From assembly GCA_905221605.1 (NCBI GenBank), contig CAJNDS010002135.1:1059001-1123000 (forward strand): a DNA stretch of 64,000 nucleotides, written 5' to 3'. This document shows, in pieces, positions 1 through 10,908 of this stretch. The notes under the pieces were generated by a model. It made no database searches, had not been told where the DNA came from, and was given only the letters and a program-made list of their open reading frames with translations. The position numbers were made by a program, and so were the translations under genes. The stretch comes from Symbiodinium natans (lineage: Eukaryota > Sar > Dinophyceae > Suessiales > Symbiodiniaceae). Position 1 is the stretch's first letter, and each line of letters starts with the position of its first letter.

Positions 1-1680
1 AACCCTAAACCCTAAACCCTGAACCGCAAGCCCTAAGCCCAAGAGCCTTGGAGCCTTGGAGCCCTAGAGCCCAAGAGCCCTGGAGCCCTGGAGCCCTGGG
101 CTTTAGGGTTTAGGGTTTAGGGTTTCGGGTTTAGGGTTTAGGGTCCATCGGGTCTATACGGGCCTCCACCCTAGAAACCCTCAACGCCTGAACGCCTGAA
201 CTCTTGGCCTGGAGCCCTGAATCCCAAAATCTCGCCCCAGGAGGCCGGGGATTCCGCCTTGAGCCTTAGGGCTTCTAGGCTTTGGGGGTGTACAGGGTTT
301 AGAGTTTGAGGGGTTTAAGGTTTAGGGTTTAGGGCAAGCCCTATAAATCCTGAGCCCTGAACTCATGGCCTCACAGACCAAGGCAGAAAAAAAAACAGCT
401 CCTGAAGCCCCAGTGTGTTTGAGGGCTCTTGTTTGTTCATTGTAACGGGTGGAGGCTGCCAAAGAAACAGGGGGTTTAGGGTCTGGGGTTGAGGGTTTAG
501 GGTTAAGGACTGTAGGGCTTTAGGGTTTAGTGCTTGGGGTTTAAGGGCTTGAGGGTTTGGGGGGTTCGGGTTGTTTGGGCGGGGGCTCTTGGTTGTTTTT
601 TTTGACGGGGCTTAGGGCTTCAGGGTTTGGGGTTTACTGGGTTGTGCCTTGGGGTATGTTTATTTCCCCTTCTTTCTGTATAAGGGAACCTAATGTTGAC
701 CTCATATTAACAAACCCCTCCCCCCCCCCCCCCCCGTCTCAATTGATTTTTGCTTCCGCCCCCCCCCCCCCCCCCTACCCAAAATAAGGGCCCATAGACA
801 AAAAGTCGGTCCCCGGGCCGGGATTTCTTTTATTGAGGGGGGGGGGGGTTATAGTTGAGTTCCGGGATCCGAGTTCTTTAATTACGGGGGGGGTTTATGA
901 ATATGAGGTTAACATTATTCACAAATAATTTTCAAAGGATTCAAAGCACAACTCACTTTAGGGTTTGGGGGTTTACGGGCTTATGGGATCAGGGGTTTTG
1001 GGGGTTTGGGGGGGGTGTGGGTTTGGGTGCTAAGGGTTTGCGGGTTTGAGGGTTAAGCAGCTTGGGGTTAAGGAGGTTTGGGTTTAAATTATGGGGTAGG
1101 GTTTCGGGTTTAGGGCTTAGGGTTTAGGGTTTAGGGTTCTTGGGGGGTCAGGGGAAGGGTTTGGACCGTTGCGGTTGTAGGGGTTTCGGGTTTAGGGGTT
1201 TGGGGGGTCCAGGCTTTATAGCTCTTGGCACTCTTCTTACCCGGCCAGCGCTTGTTCATTCGAAACGTCATGTTGTTCTCCGCATTTTTGGGTTTTACGT
1301 TTTGGCCGGACTCTAAGGCTTGTGGTTTTGGTGGGGGTGAGGAGTGTAGGTTAGAGATGCTTAGGGTTTGGGTTTGCCAGGCTTTGCGATATCCAGTTGT
1401 TTGGGGATTTTCGAGGAACCATAGAGTGGAATTACCCAACATCCTCAAAATCTCACAACACAAAATCCTGCATCAATACGCCCCACACCAAAGCCCTGAA
1501 GCTTGGGACCTTCCCCCTTATACTAACAGTCCGCAATAGGGGTTTTACTAGGGGAGTGCGATAATCCCTACTAAGGGATGTCAGTATAAGGTTGAACATC
1601 CCAACCAAAAACCCTAAACCCGAAACCTCAACCCTGAACCCTAAACCCTAAACCCCCTCTACAAAGCCCTGAAGCGCAAG
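1..1680. repeat. Degenerate telomere-like repeat region
   Basis: Short runs of CCCTAAA and TTTAGGG variants alternate with unique sequence and homopolymer C or G runs (about 720-735, 759-775, 838-848). The runs are short and switch orientation several times, so this is interstitial repeat and not a capped chromosome end. A minus-strand open frame around 1131-1463 includes a protein-like stretch near 1215-1290 with a possible GTAAGA donor, but flanks and codon use do not support a gene call. Confidence 0.7.
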
Positions 1681-1763
1681 AAGCCCTTGCCCATGAGGTG
1701 GGTGGAGGAAATCGGAGAAGTCGCCGACGACGAGAAACGAAAGCAGGAGGACGCTTCTGCCAG
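1681..1763 (+). CDS. Exon of unrecognised charged protein (gene 1, internal)
   Basis: An exon-sized island has CCCTAAA repeat on its left and TTTAGGG repeat on its right. The chosen frame reads K-P-L-P-M-R-W-V-E-E-I-G-E-V and continues with acidic and basic residues to a likely GC donor (AG|GCAG) after 1763, ending in phase 2. This fits the next exon at 2464 if that starts with one base. An ATG lies at 1693. No family is recognised; the composition suggests a charged helical protein. A second open frame exists, so the call is moderate. Confidence 0.45.
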
Positions 1764-1907
1764 GCAGAAGCCTTTAGGCGTCAGGCTTTAGGAGGCTTTA
1801 GGCTTTGGGGTTTAGGGTTTAGGGTTTAGAAGGGGGGGGGGGGGGGGGCTTGGGGCTTAGCAGCAGTGTGGGTTTAGGGGTTTAGGGGTTTAGTGCCCCT
1901 CAGCCTC

Positions 1908-2016
1908 CCAGTAGGCCCTTATCACCTGTGTTTTGGGCTCAGGTTGCCTTATAAGCCCTTTTAAACCAAAAAGGGCACCCTCTCTATTCCTAGGTTACTC
2001 TTGGGTCGAGAGAGGA
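1908..2016. mobile_element. Family G inverted-repeat element, diverged copy
   Basis: The segment resembles the clearer copies at 4577 and 9486. It has a T-A-G-G-C-C-C-T-T left end, the internal phrase CCTTATAAG, then AAAAAGGGCACCCT and a right end GGTTACTCTTGGG. It lies inside the intron of gene 1. Confidence 0.45.
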
Positions 2017-2463
2017 TCTTTTTGAGAAATCTGTTGGGGGAGCTCAATGCTTACAAGGCCTTGGGGTTTCGGGGGCTTGGGTTTAGGTTGCCCGCAAGAC
2101 CTGAGCCTATTCTAAATCTCCACACTACTTACAACCCACCCGCAGGAAACCATAAGTCCAGACCCTGAACCCTGCAAGCCCTAATCCCTAAACCCTAAAC
2201 CCTAAGCCCTAAACAGCCCCAAACCCTAATCCCTAAACAGCCCTACACCCTAGCCCTAAACCCTAAACCCCCGCGGGGGGTGCCGAAGCTGCCTTGCCAG
2301 TCTTAAGGTCAGAACCATGGGCCCTGAGCAGGGTCCCTTGCCATTGTTTACAGGGATACTTGGAACCCGAGATCAACGCTAGCCCTAAACCCTAAACCCT
2401 AAACCCTAAAACTCTAAACCCTAAAACCCTAAAACCCTAAACCCTAAACCCTACACCAAAGAG

Positions 2464-2536
2464 TCAGGAGCTCGTGGAAGAGGCGGCGCTCCGTGCGGAG
2501 GCGAACAAGTCCAAGGGCAAGAAGAAGCGGAAGTGA
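2464..2536 (+). CDS. C-terminal exon of gene 1, basic tail
   Basis: The reading frame starts Q-E-L-V-E-E-A-A-L-R-A-E-A-N-K and ends with a lysine/arginine-rich tail (K-S-K-G-K-K-K-R-K) before TGA at 2534-2536. The acceptor is probably the AG just before 2464, which gives the one base needed by the phase-2 donor at 1763. After the stop the sequence returns to CCCTAAA repeat, as expected for a last exon with no following intron. The basic tail suggests a nuclear or RNA-binding protein, but that is inference. A possible micro-exon at 2354-2380 lies in the intervening intron. Confidence 0.5.
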
Positions 2537-3505
2537 GGCCCGGCCCTCCTCAACCCGAAAACCTAAACCCTGAACCCTAAACCCTAAACCTTAAACCTTA
2601 AACTTAAACCTTAAACCTTAAACCCTAAACCCAAACCTTAAACCCTAAACCCTAAACCCTGAACCCTAAACCCTAAACCCTAATGCCAAACCCTAAACCC
2701 TAAACCCTAAACCCTCAAGCCCCCTGTAACTTGAAGGTATTCAAAAGTTTGAAAACCGAAACATTCCCCGAAACTTTCCTCGATACTTTCCCCGGACCTG
2801 AACCCTGAATAATTTCAATAAACCCTAAACCCTAAACCCTAAACCCTAAAGCCTAAACCCTAAACCCTCACCCTAAACCCTAAACCCTACGTGTGGGGAG
2901 CCCTATTTAGGACTGTTAGTATAAGGGGGAACATCCGGAGCGCACGACAGGAGTTGAAGGGCTTTGCGGGGCATTCAAAGAGTCGCTTCTATGACTAAAG
3001 GCCACTTCACCTGAACGTTTGAGGCTTAGGGTTATAGGGTTATAGGGTTATAGGGTTGTAAGGTTTAGGGTTTAGGGTTTAGGGTTTAGGGTTTATAGGG
3101 TTTAGGGTTTCCTCGAATCAGTCGGATCCAGGACATTCCGTGAAGGCTGAGGGCTCCAACTTTTTGGGGGTTCAGGAGTTGGCATGTTCCCCCTTTTCCA
3201 GTGCTTAAGGATTAGGGTTTGGGGTTTAGGGTTTCGGGTTTAGGGTATCCCCCCCATGAAGCCCTACGCAGGAGCATCCCAGTTGAAGAGTGTTGAGGGA
3301 CTTGGCAATATGAGGGTTGCTGCTTGAAGGACTTTGGAGTCTTGACTCGCTTTGCAACTCCTAACTTAAAAGCTAATACCTCAACACCTACCCTAAGACG
3401 TAAGCCTAAACCCTAGAGCCTACACCCTAAACCCTATTACCCTATAGCCCTATAGCCCTAACCCCTAAACCCTAAACCCTAAGCCCTCTAAACCCCCAAG
3501 CTCAG
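2537..3505. other. Intergenic telomere-like repeat, no gene seen
   Basis: CCCTAAA-orientation repeat runs to about 2890, followed by unique sequence, TTTAGGG-orientation repeat (3010-3110, 3210-3250), and CCCTAAA repeat again (3410-3495). No supported coding sequence was found. Confidence 0.6.
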
Positions 3506-3593
3506 AAGAGAGAGGCCGCCATGTCCGCGAAGTGCGCGCAAGTGCGCACGGAAAGGCTGACGAGCCGCCATCTTCAACCCCCCCCCCCCCCCG
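3506..3593 (+). CDS. Possible exon, unrecognised
   Basis: The island sits between CCCTAAA repeat (left) and TTTAGGG repeat (right). After a CTCAG acceptor the frame reads K-R-E-A-A-M-S-A-K-C-A-Q-V-R-T-E-R, with an ATG at 3521, and runs through a poly-C tract to a GTTTAGG donor. It is basic and short, with no recognised family. The poly-C next to the donor makes the 3' edge uncertain. Confidence 0.3.
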
Positions 3594-3596
3594 TTT

Positions 3597-3744
3597 AGGT
3601 TTAGGGTTTAGTTTAGGGTTTTGGGTTTAGGGTTTAGGGTTTAGGGTTTAGGGTTTAGGGTTTAGGGTTTAGGGTTTAGGGTTTAGGGTTTAGGGTTTAG
3701 GGTTTAGGGTTTAGGGTTTAGGGTTTAGGGTTTAGGGTTTAGGG
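3597..3744 (+). repeat. Long TTTAGGG array
   Basis: About 20 nearly perfect heptamers run in G-rich orientation, starting right after the possible exon 3506-3593. It would form the 5' part of that exon's intron. Confidence 0.85.
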
Positions 3745-4283
3745 GGCTGCCATCTTCACCCCCGAAGGGAGAGGGGAGTGTAGACTCAAAATCCGAGGAA
3801 GATATAAGGGCTCCAGGGCTTCATAGGGTTTAGGGTTTAGGGTTTAGGGTTTCGGGTTTAGGGTTTAGGGTTTGGGGGTTTGGGGTTTGGGGTGTAGGTA
3901 GAAGTTGAGAACGCTCGTGGGGATGAATATCTCCGGAGGAGGTTCTAGAGACGATTGTGAGAAAAGACTTCGTTTCAGGGTTTAGAGCTTAGGGTTCAGC
4001 AATTTTCGAGAGTTGGGTTGGGTCTTCAGTAAGCCCTAAACTCTAAACCCCAAACCACTCTTGTTTGGCGGAACCCTATATCTTTCTCGCGAAGTTTAGC
4101 CCGAGGTTTCGGGTTGAGAAAGAGTCCCCCACTCTTCCTCCAACCCGGCTCGCATCTCCAAACAGCTTCCAGACTCCTATTTCTAACTCTTTATTCACCT
4201 TAAACCCCAAAAACTAAACCCTGACCCTAAACCCTTAACCCTGATTTGACTTGATTCCTACACCCTGAGCCCTGCCCCCGCAG

Positions 4284-4403
4284 CTATGTCGGAGAGAAGC
4301 GCCAGCGAAGGTCGTCACGGTTTCACGTCTCACACTCCAAGCAGTGCCTGGAACTAGCCCCTGAAGAGCCGCACCCCTTGAAATCGCAGCCTGGATACTT
4401 AGG
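4284..4403 (+). CDS. Possible exon, unrecognised
   Basis: The acceptor CCCCCGCAG lies after CCCTAAA repeat, and the 3' edge is a GTTTAGG donor. One frame is open throughout (Y-V-G-E-K-R-Q-R-R-S-S-R-F-H-V-S-H-S-K-Q, then C-L-E-L-A-P-E-E-P). It is basic, with about two thirds GC at third positions. No family is recognised. Confidence 0.35.
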
Positions 4404-4576
4404 GTTTAGGGGCTTGAGGGGGGTTCTTCAACCCCAACAAACTAAGTTCGCCGAATATTTTTCGAAGCTTGTGATTATAGACCCCTGAAATACCGAAGCA
4501 GTGCAACAGTTTGCACGTATGTATGTGTTTGGCTTTTTCGTAGTAGCTCTATTCATGTGTGTATGTACATATGTAT

Positions 4577-4690
4577 CTAGGATGCCCAGTAGTACCCTTA
4601 TTCCCTTTTTGGGGGGGTTTGGGTTTCTTTATAAACCCCTTTGAGCAAAAAAGGGCACCCTTTTTAAGCCTTGGTTACTGGGCAGCCTAG
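4577..4690. mobile_element. Family G inverted-repeat element
   Basis: The terminal inverted repeats are imperfect: GGATGCCCAGTAGTACCC at the left and GGTTACTGGGCAGCC at the right. Inside is a second inverted pair built on CCCTTTTT and AAAAAGGGCACCC. The shape and about 110-bp size match copies at 9486, 22616, 22840 and 26304. This is a small non-autonomous, MITE-like element with no coding capacity. Confidence 0.65.
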
Positions 4691-5456
4691 GTATCAAACT
4701 GTACACATTGTTGAGTCTATCGCTTCCAATGGCCCGAAAGTTAAAACACCCTTGAGTACATAAACCCGAAGAACTCAACCTTCTGTGGTACCCATGCCCC
4801 TTATGAATCCCATCGTGCAAAGAGGGGCTCGCTGTTGGGTTTAGGGTTTAGGGTTTAGGGTTTAGGGTTTAGGGTTTAGGGTGTAGGGTTTAGGGTTTAG
4901 GGTTTAGGGTTTAGGGTTTAGGGAAGCTAAGACACGGTACAGACCACAAATACCAAGTCTTAGGTGTGAGAAGGCTGGTCCAGACGCTGTCAATTCTGGA
5001 TTGCATGAGACTTAGCAGAAAATGTCGTGACGCCGTCATGGCCTTGTAAGCCCTTACGAATCCTGAAAGCCCCTAAACCCCCAAAGGGCCAGGAAACCCT
5101 GGTAACCCCACAAACGCAACCCCGGCGAAATCCAAGCCAGGCACGTCTCAGTTGGCCCTATAGTTCCCAGATCTGAACATCCCGAGAGCCGCCCCTCCCA
5201 CCCCAAACCCTCAACCCTAAACTATCAACCGCTGGGTTTAGGGTCCCATCCCCTCAATCGCTACACCCCTATACACTCTATGCGTTTGCGCCCCAAGGTC
5301 GTTTATGGGCAGGAAGAGGAATAGGAGCCAAAACCCTAAACCTTACAGACCTTAAGCCCTGTACACCCTAGTTCTGCTCACGCATGAGAGGAGCCATCTT
5401 GAAGCATCAGAACCAGGCAGCTAAGTAGGGTTTAGGGTTCAGGGTCTAAGGGCAGT

Positions 5457-5588
5457 TACATGGTCCCGGAATATGGTCCCTTACCTCTTTAAAGTGTTCT
5501 GAGGCATGGGCCCTTGGGTTCTGCAGGGTATATAAGGGTATCTCAGGAGTCCCTTTCTAAGGGCCCATATTGACAACTACCCTTTAGA
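5457..5588. mobile_element. Family A element
   Basis: The left part reads TTACATGGTCCCGGAATATGG followed by CCCTTACCTCTTTAAAG. The middle contains GGGCCCTTGGGTTCTGCAGG and GGTATATAAGGGTAT, and the right end has AACTACCCTTTAGAG. Related copies are at 25415, 42150, 46990 and, split by an insertion, at 49841/53165. Confidence 0.65.
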
Positions 5589-5880
5589 GTTTTCGAGGTT
5601 TGGGGTTTGTCAGGTCTAGCGTTGAAAGAATTTGGCGATGAGGGCATCCTAAGCCCTCAGACCCGACAGTCATTGTAAGCCCCTGGAACCCTAGCCCTAA
5701 AATCTCAACCCGAAGCCCTGTAAACCCGTCCAGTAGAGACCCTGTACGCCCCTACATCCGCAGGCCGAGTGTAGTGCTACTCCGCCACATCGCGCCCAGG
5801 ACGCACATTATTGAATCATTATTGTGGTTCAGGGTTGATTAGGGCTTCGGGTTTAGGGTTTAGGGTTCAGAGTTTATCTT

Positions 5881-6035
5881 GGCATCCCAGTGGCTACCCC
5901 TCACCCGTTTTGGTGGTTATGGGTTCCCTTATTATACTAGGGTTACTGAAGTTATAGATAGGGCCGATGCGTTCTTCGTGTTCTAGGGGGCCTTAGGGTA
6001 CTTGAAGGTTCATGCGAAGTAGACTTGGGGAAGGT
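5881..6035. mobile_element. Diverged family G copy next to a half of family D
   Basis: Positions 5881-5950 carry CCCAGTGGCTACCCC and end with GGGTTACTG, a short family G copy. Positions 5990-6015 contain GGGTACTTGAAGGTTCATG, the terminal phrase of family D (13150, 55428). Confidence 0.4.
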
Positions 6036-6610
6036 AAGTCTAGTTATGCAAGGTTGCGAAGCCTAAACCCTTAACCCTAAACCCTAAACCCTAAGCCCCA
6101 TAGCCTTAAACCCTATAACCCTAAACCCTACTTATGAACAGCCTCGAACCTTCAGGTGGGGGGTCTCGGTGCTCCCACACCGACCTGTTTCTTCTACTGC
6201 CCAACACCCCGAACGATCCCCCAGACCCTTAAACCCTGGTTTGGGGTTCAGGGTTCGGGTTTAGGGTTTAAGGTTTAGGGCTAGTGTTTAGGGTGAAATT
6301 TAGGGTTTAGGGTTCAGGGCCTACACCCTCTAAAGCCCTCCGGCGGCCACCTTTGACAACTTCAACCCTGGGTGGTACAGAGTTTTGCCATTTTGGGGGT
6401 CATAAGCTACTATGCGCTTCAGAACCCCCCCCCCAAGAAATACGAAGTAGATTCTTCCTTTTTCAAATCGAACAAATATTCTTCGGTACAAAAAAAAGAA
6501 AAATCTTCCTTAGCTAAGGAAGGTAACAGAGGGATGATTATCTTTTATGTTCTTGTTGGCTGGCATGGGGTCGCAGTAAACCCTTCAAGCCCTCACAAGC
6601 CCTTACAAAC

Positions 6611-6845
6611 CTGGGAATCGCTCCTGAAGCCAGGGACTTGCGCGAGAATCTCATCAACGCCATGTACCAAGCGAGCTGCAAAGGAGACGTCACGGCTGAG
6701 CAAGCCATGTGCATTGCCACCTTCAGATGAAGTGGCTGAGCAGACGAAGAGGAACATTGTTCGCGCCGGGTTCAATGTTGAGTGCGTCGTCGTTGATGGA
6801 GACAACGACATTCATCGAGACGCGTTCGAGAGTCTTCTCTGCGTA
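6611..6845 (+). pseudogene. Two protein-like frames offset by one base, unrecognised
   Basis: Positions 6614-6732 read G-I-A-P-E-A-R-D-L-R-E-N-L-I-N-A-M-Y and end Q-A-M-C-I-A-T-F-R followed by TGA. From about 6728 a different frame reads D-E-V-A-E-Q-T-K-R-N-I-V-R-A-G-F-N-V-E-C and continues V-V-V-D-G-D. The two halves look like one protein with a single-base frameshift near 6730, although a small intron is possible. C-rich repeat lies on both sides. The family is not recognised; a D-G-D motif after hydrophobic residues occurs in some transposases, but that is only a guess. Confidence 0.35.
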
Positions 6846-7253
6846 AGTCTCGTGGGCAAAACCTCCTCCACGGGGTCGAAAAGGTACCTCGGAGAAAATT
6901 CTGGAGAGCGTGCCTGCTGCAGCTGCTGCCCGATCGCTGATAAACCCTTGTAAACCCCAACAAACCCTTACAAAACCTTATAAACCCTTATGCCCTTAAA
7001 CACCCTTCTTGAACACTGAAAGCCCTTGTAAACCCTTATAACCGTTAAAACCCCTAAATGCCCTTAAACTCTTAAAGCCTTTAAACAGCCCTTAGGCCCC
7101 TGCACCCTTACACTCGTCAACCCTTTAACCCATAAACGGCTTTAAAAACTTTTAAGCCTCTACACCCGCAAACCCTTCCCAACCTTCAAATTAAAACTTG
7201 TATTCAAACCTTTATATAAACCCTTAGAGCCCTCAAGCCCTTCAACTCCTTAC

Positions 7254-7313
7254 GCCCTGAAGACAAGGTCAATCGTAGCAACGCAGCTGCGTTCTCCGCG
7301 CACCAGCGCTCTG
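7254..7313 (-). CDS. Possible minus-strand exon, helical protein
   Basis: Read on the minus strand there is a good acceptor (CACCTCCGCAG), an open frame E-R-W-C-A-E-N-A-A-A-L-L-R-L-T-L-S-S-G, and a strong GTAAGG donor. The first two bases (CA) complete the Ala codon left by the exon at 8699-8784, so phases agree. Repeat orientation around it is that of an exon. Plus-strand frames are also open, with a GTGCGT donor, so the strand is not certain. No family is recognised. Confidence 0.45.
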
Positions 7314-8698
7314 CTGCGGAGGTGCGTGGGTTGAGAGATAATCTGGGGCCGGGCAAAGTTACGGTTTGGGGTTTGGGGTTTAGCAACTGCTTGTTCGGGC
7401 TGAGGGTTTCGGGGTTTTGGAGTTACAGGGTTAAGGGTTGAGGGTTTGGGGCGGGGAGGGGGGGGGGGCTTAGGGTTTGGGGTTTAGGGATTAAGGTTTA
7501 TAAGGGCTGCGGGTCCAGGGTTGGGGTAGACAGAGCTCATGCAAAGATCTGTTAATGACATAACGTCCGAGGCTTCCCTAACCGCTAAACCCTAAACCTT
7601 AAACCCTGTTTTTTTTTTTTTCGGTTTGGGGCTTAGGGTTGTTAAAGTAAAGGTGAAAGATATGCGTGGGGCTGAAGGGGGAAACCTGAACAGTGTGAAC
7701 CCTATTCTCAACCTCTTCTGCATCCCCCTAGAATCCGAAAACCTGAAGTCTAAGGTTTCCGGTACATGATCTAGGCTTTGCTTGCAAGGTTCTTCAGGGA
7801 GGGGGGGGGGGGGGTTCAGGGGGTGCGTGTCAAGGTTCCCTAATTCTCCCCACACTAAGGTTCCCTAGGTTCCTACCCGCCAGGAACCCTAAACCCTAAA
7901 CCCTACCTGTTAATCCTGGCGGACAGAAATTTCTGTCCTTATGGTTTTTTTCTGGTTTTTTGCGTGCAAAAGCGAGGTGTTGGTGTTCTATTGGGATCGG
8001 GGAATACGATCAAAGCGGCTGGATTTTCGGAGTTCAGGGAACCTTCCCGAGCCCTGTGCAGAGTCTTGTGCACCAAAGAATAGGTGACCTGAGCAGAACA
8101 CAAAAAAGCGTACTCTGAACCCAACGTTTTTCCAACATAATGTTGGGTTTTGTTGGGTTTTTTTTTTTGGGGGGGGGTAGCCCAAAAAAACGTAAACCGT
8201 ACCGAATCCGTACTTTGTTGGAAAAATGTTGGGAAAATGTTGGGAAAAAAGCGTACCCAAAACCCAACGCAAACCCAACAAGAGGACACTTTTTCTGAAA
8301 AGGCCACTTTTTCTGCAGAATTGTGTGGGTGTCTGGTTTCCACCAGGAAATAGGTTTCTGACCATCATCAAAGCGGACGGATTTTTTGCGCGGCTGGATT
8401 TTTCCGGCCTCTTCAATAGGACAGTTTTTTATGGAACGGGGGATTGACAGGTAAACCCTAAACCCTAACCCCGAAGCCCTAAACCCTAAACCCTAAGGAA
8501 ACCCCCTCCCCTTAAGAACCCTACAATTTTCCCTCGCAAGGAAGGGGCCACTCAGGAGGACTGGGGATGCCAATTCAAGCGTGACAGCAACTTCCCGCCA
8601 GACAGAAAGCAACCAGCCAAGCAAGCAAGGAGCACACCTGAAACCCTAAACCCTACACCCTCCCTAAACCCTAAACCCTAAACCCTAAACCCCAAAAC
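7314..8698. other. Intronic or intergenic repeat with one AT-rich insert
   Basis: The stretch holds TTTAGGG and CCCTAAA patches, a poly-T run (7609-7621), and poly-G runs (7461-7469, 7801-7813). A distinct block, 7977-8420, has the direct repeat ATCAAAGCGG(A/C)(T/C)GGATTTT at both ends and several copies of GTTGGGAAAA/TTTTCCAAC in opposite orientations; it looks like a small mobile element. Positions 8534-8640 contain an open frame (E-D-W-G-C-Q-F-K-R-D-S-N-F-P-P-D-R-K) with C-rich repeat on both sides. It is not called as an exon. Confidence 0.4.
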
Positions 8699-8784
8699 CT
8701 CCGATGCCTTCGGACCAGGCCGCGAGCGCCCGGGCGCAGCTCCCGTCAGCCGAAGGGGAGGCACTGGACGCAGCCTTGAAGAGC
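8699..8784 (-). CDS. Possible minus-strand exon upstream of 7254-7313
   Basis: The minus-strand acceptor is CTGGCCTGCAG, the frame reads L-F-K-A-A-S-S-A-S-P-S-A-D-G and then C-A-R-A-L-A-A-W-S-E-G-I-G, and the donor is GGAG|GTTTTGGGG. Third positions are about 80% G or C. It is 86 nt long with one base at each end outside whole codons, and its 3' phase fits the exon at 7254-7313. On the plus strand the same DNA gives an ATG-started frame (M-P-S-D-Q-A-A-S-A-R-A-Q), so the strand is provisional. Confidence 0.45.
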
Positions 8785-10908
8785 CTGCAGGCCAGGAAGG
8801 GTTTAGGGTTTAGGGTTTCGGGTTTGGGGTTTCGGGTTTGGGGTTTAGGGTTTAGGGTTTGGGGTTTAGCCTGAAACTCTAAAGGGTTTAGGGTTCTTTT
8901 TCTAGATTTTTTTAGAGTTTTTTCTAGGGTTGTCTAGGGGTTTTGGGGCTCCAGGCCAGGACCCCTACCCGAAACTCTAAAGGGTTTAGGGGTTTGGGTC
9001 TGGGTTTTGGGGTTTCGAGTTTGGGGTTTAGTGTTTGGGGTTTTGGGTCTGGGGTTTAGTGTTTGGGGCTTCGGGGGGAAAGGGGGGAGGGGTTGGTGTT
9101 TAGGGTTTGGGGTTTGGGGTTTGGGGTTTGGATTTTTGTTCCAGGGTTTTGTGGTTTAGGGTTTGGGGTGTGTGGTTCTGTGTTTGGGGTTTAGAATTTA
9201 AGGGGGGTTTGTGTTTGGTTTCGGGATTGGTGTTTGGGGTCTACTGGGAGCTTCATGGGTAGTTGTAGTAGCAGGCGTTAAGCTTATACAGGGTAACTAT
9301 AGTCATAGCTTGTTTTTGCCTTAGATGGTCACTTCTCTAAATTCAAGGCGGCCTCAAATATTTGTCATACCCAAAGGGGGCCGTGATTTTGAGAACCGAC
9401 CATGTGGGTAAAGAAGCCTGGACCCCAAGGAAACCTCGAAGCCCCGCAGCCCAACACCATCTATCGGCTTGAGGTTGCTTGGCCTTGGTAGCCCAGTGGT
9501 ACCCTTTACCCTTTTCTTTGGGTTGTGGGTTCCCTTATAAGGCAACCAACCAAAAAAACGGGTGCCCTTATTACAATATATGGTTACTGGGCTACTAAGT
9601 GGCGTTTCCAGGATTCCAAGACCTGGATTTTGGGGTCTAGGGTGTACAGCCTCTAGGCTTGAGGCTGAGGGCCAAGCATGAACGAGCTTGGGGTATATGG
9701 GAATCAGGGTTGAGGTTTCGGGTTTAGGGTTTAGCGTGTTGCGTTTAGGGCTTATAAGGGATGGTTTAGGCGGACAAAGGGTTTAGGTTTTGCGGTGCTT
9801 CCTGCGCTCCACCGCAAAGGCCCCCACTGTCAGCGCCTGGTGCATTGCCCTGGAGACATCAGGCGCGGGGGAGGGTGGGCAGGCTTGACATGATAGAGTA
9901 CTGGGTTTTCGAGATTCGGGGCCAATTGTAATAGCGACTTCCCTATTCTGGTCAGAATCTTTTTCGACTTCGTTTTTGAGTACTTGGGGCCTGTGCTGTG
10001 ACTCTTAACACACCACCCCCCAACACAATACCTTAAACTCTCAACCCGGGCTTTCGGTTGAATGGCCCGAAGACTTTAAAGACATTCGTGTTGGGTTGTG
10101 GAGTCGTGAAGACACCATCCCTGCCCTGAACCCTATATACCTAAACCATACTCTGCCAGGGTGTTGGTTTTTTTGACCTCAGCGCCTAAGGTTAGCTACT
10201 AGTAGATCTGAAACTTCTGTGCGCGCAGAGCTACGGCGTTGGGTGGGGGGTGGGGTGTTGCGGTTCAGGATTTGGGAAAGTGTGAATTTGACATTTTGGC
10301 AGCACACCTCAGCCCGATTTCACAAACGCCCTGAACCCAAACCATTCCAGGCATTAACAATATTGCACTGGAAGTGCTATACTACGCCTTAACCCGTCAC
10401 CTGCGGAATCCTCAAGTCTTTGCGCCTTCAAGCAAAAACCCGTGTAAGCCCCAAGACCTACTTGTACACTCTAAACCCCCCCCCCCCCCCCCGCCCCCCA
10501 AACTACAGTTTGCTTCAGAACCCCCCCCCGCCCCCCCCAAAAAAAAAAGAAAAAAATGAATAAATAATAATAATAACAATGTAATAATGACAAGAAGAAG
10601 AAAAGAAACTCTATATCACCCTTGTAAGGAATCTTTCTTGGGGGGGGTGGTTCTTTAGCAAATAGTAGCCCACAGAAAAAAACAAAAGCTCCCGAAAACA
10701 CCGCTTTCTAAGCCTTATGAGCACTAGACTCCTACGGCCTCCAAAACCCAGCAACTCCCGACCTAAGCCCCAAACCCTCCCACGCCCGAAACCCTAAACC
10801 CTAAACCCTCCGAAGCTCGAAGCCCTAAATCCTAAACCCTAAACCTTCCGAAGCCCGAAACCCTGAACCCTCCGAAGCCCTAAACGCCCTAAGCCCTAAA
10901 CCCTAAGC
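8785..10908. other. Repeat-rich stretch, one ambiguous coding-like island
   Basis: TTTAGGG-type repeat dominates to about 9240. Positions 9790-9880 are GC-rich and open on both strands: the minus frame reads A-M-H-Q-A-L-T-V-G-A-F-A-V-E-R-R-K then stop, and the plus frame reads C-F-L-R-S-T-A-K-A-P-T-V-S. Neither is supported by flanking repeat orientation. Positions 10473-10560 are homopolymer C then A, and 10600-10672 match the right arm of family B. CCCTAAA repeat fills 10785-10905. Confidence 0.4.
9486..9599. mobile_element. Family G inverted-repeat element, clear copy
   Basis: The left end TGGTAGCCCAGTGGTACCC and right end GGTTACTGGGCTAC are inverted repeats. Internal phrases are GGGTTCCCTTATAAGG, AACCAACC and GGGTGCCCTTAT. 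At about 114 bp it is the best-preserved short copy in the window and can fold on itself along its full length. Confidence 0.75.

Larger units (their letters stand above)
4404..6610. other. Repeat-rich stretch without a supported gene
   Basis: The stretch contains a TTTAGGG array at 4832-4921 and short repeat patches of both orientations. It also holds element copies (4577-4690, 5457-5588, 5881-6035), listed separately, and unique sequence with no convincing exon. Confidence 0.5.

Noticed and set aside
1-130. Window start as a chromosome end
   Set aside because: The heptamers are few, degenerate and change orientation; the same pattern recurs over all 64 kb.
3597-3744. Regular arrays as CRISPR or centromeric satellite
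   Set aside because: The unit is a 7-9 base telomere variant with no spacers and appears in gene introns.
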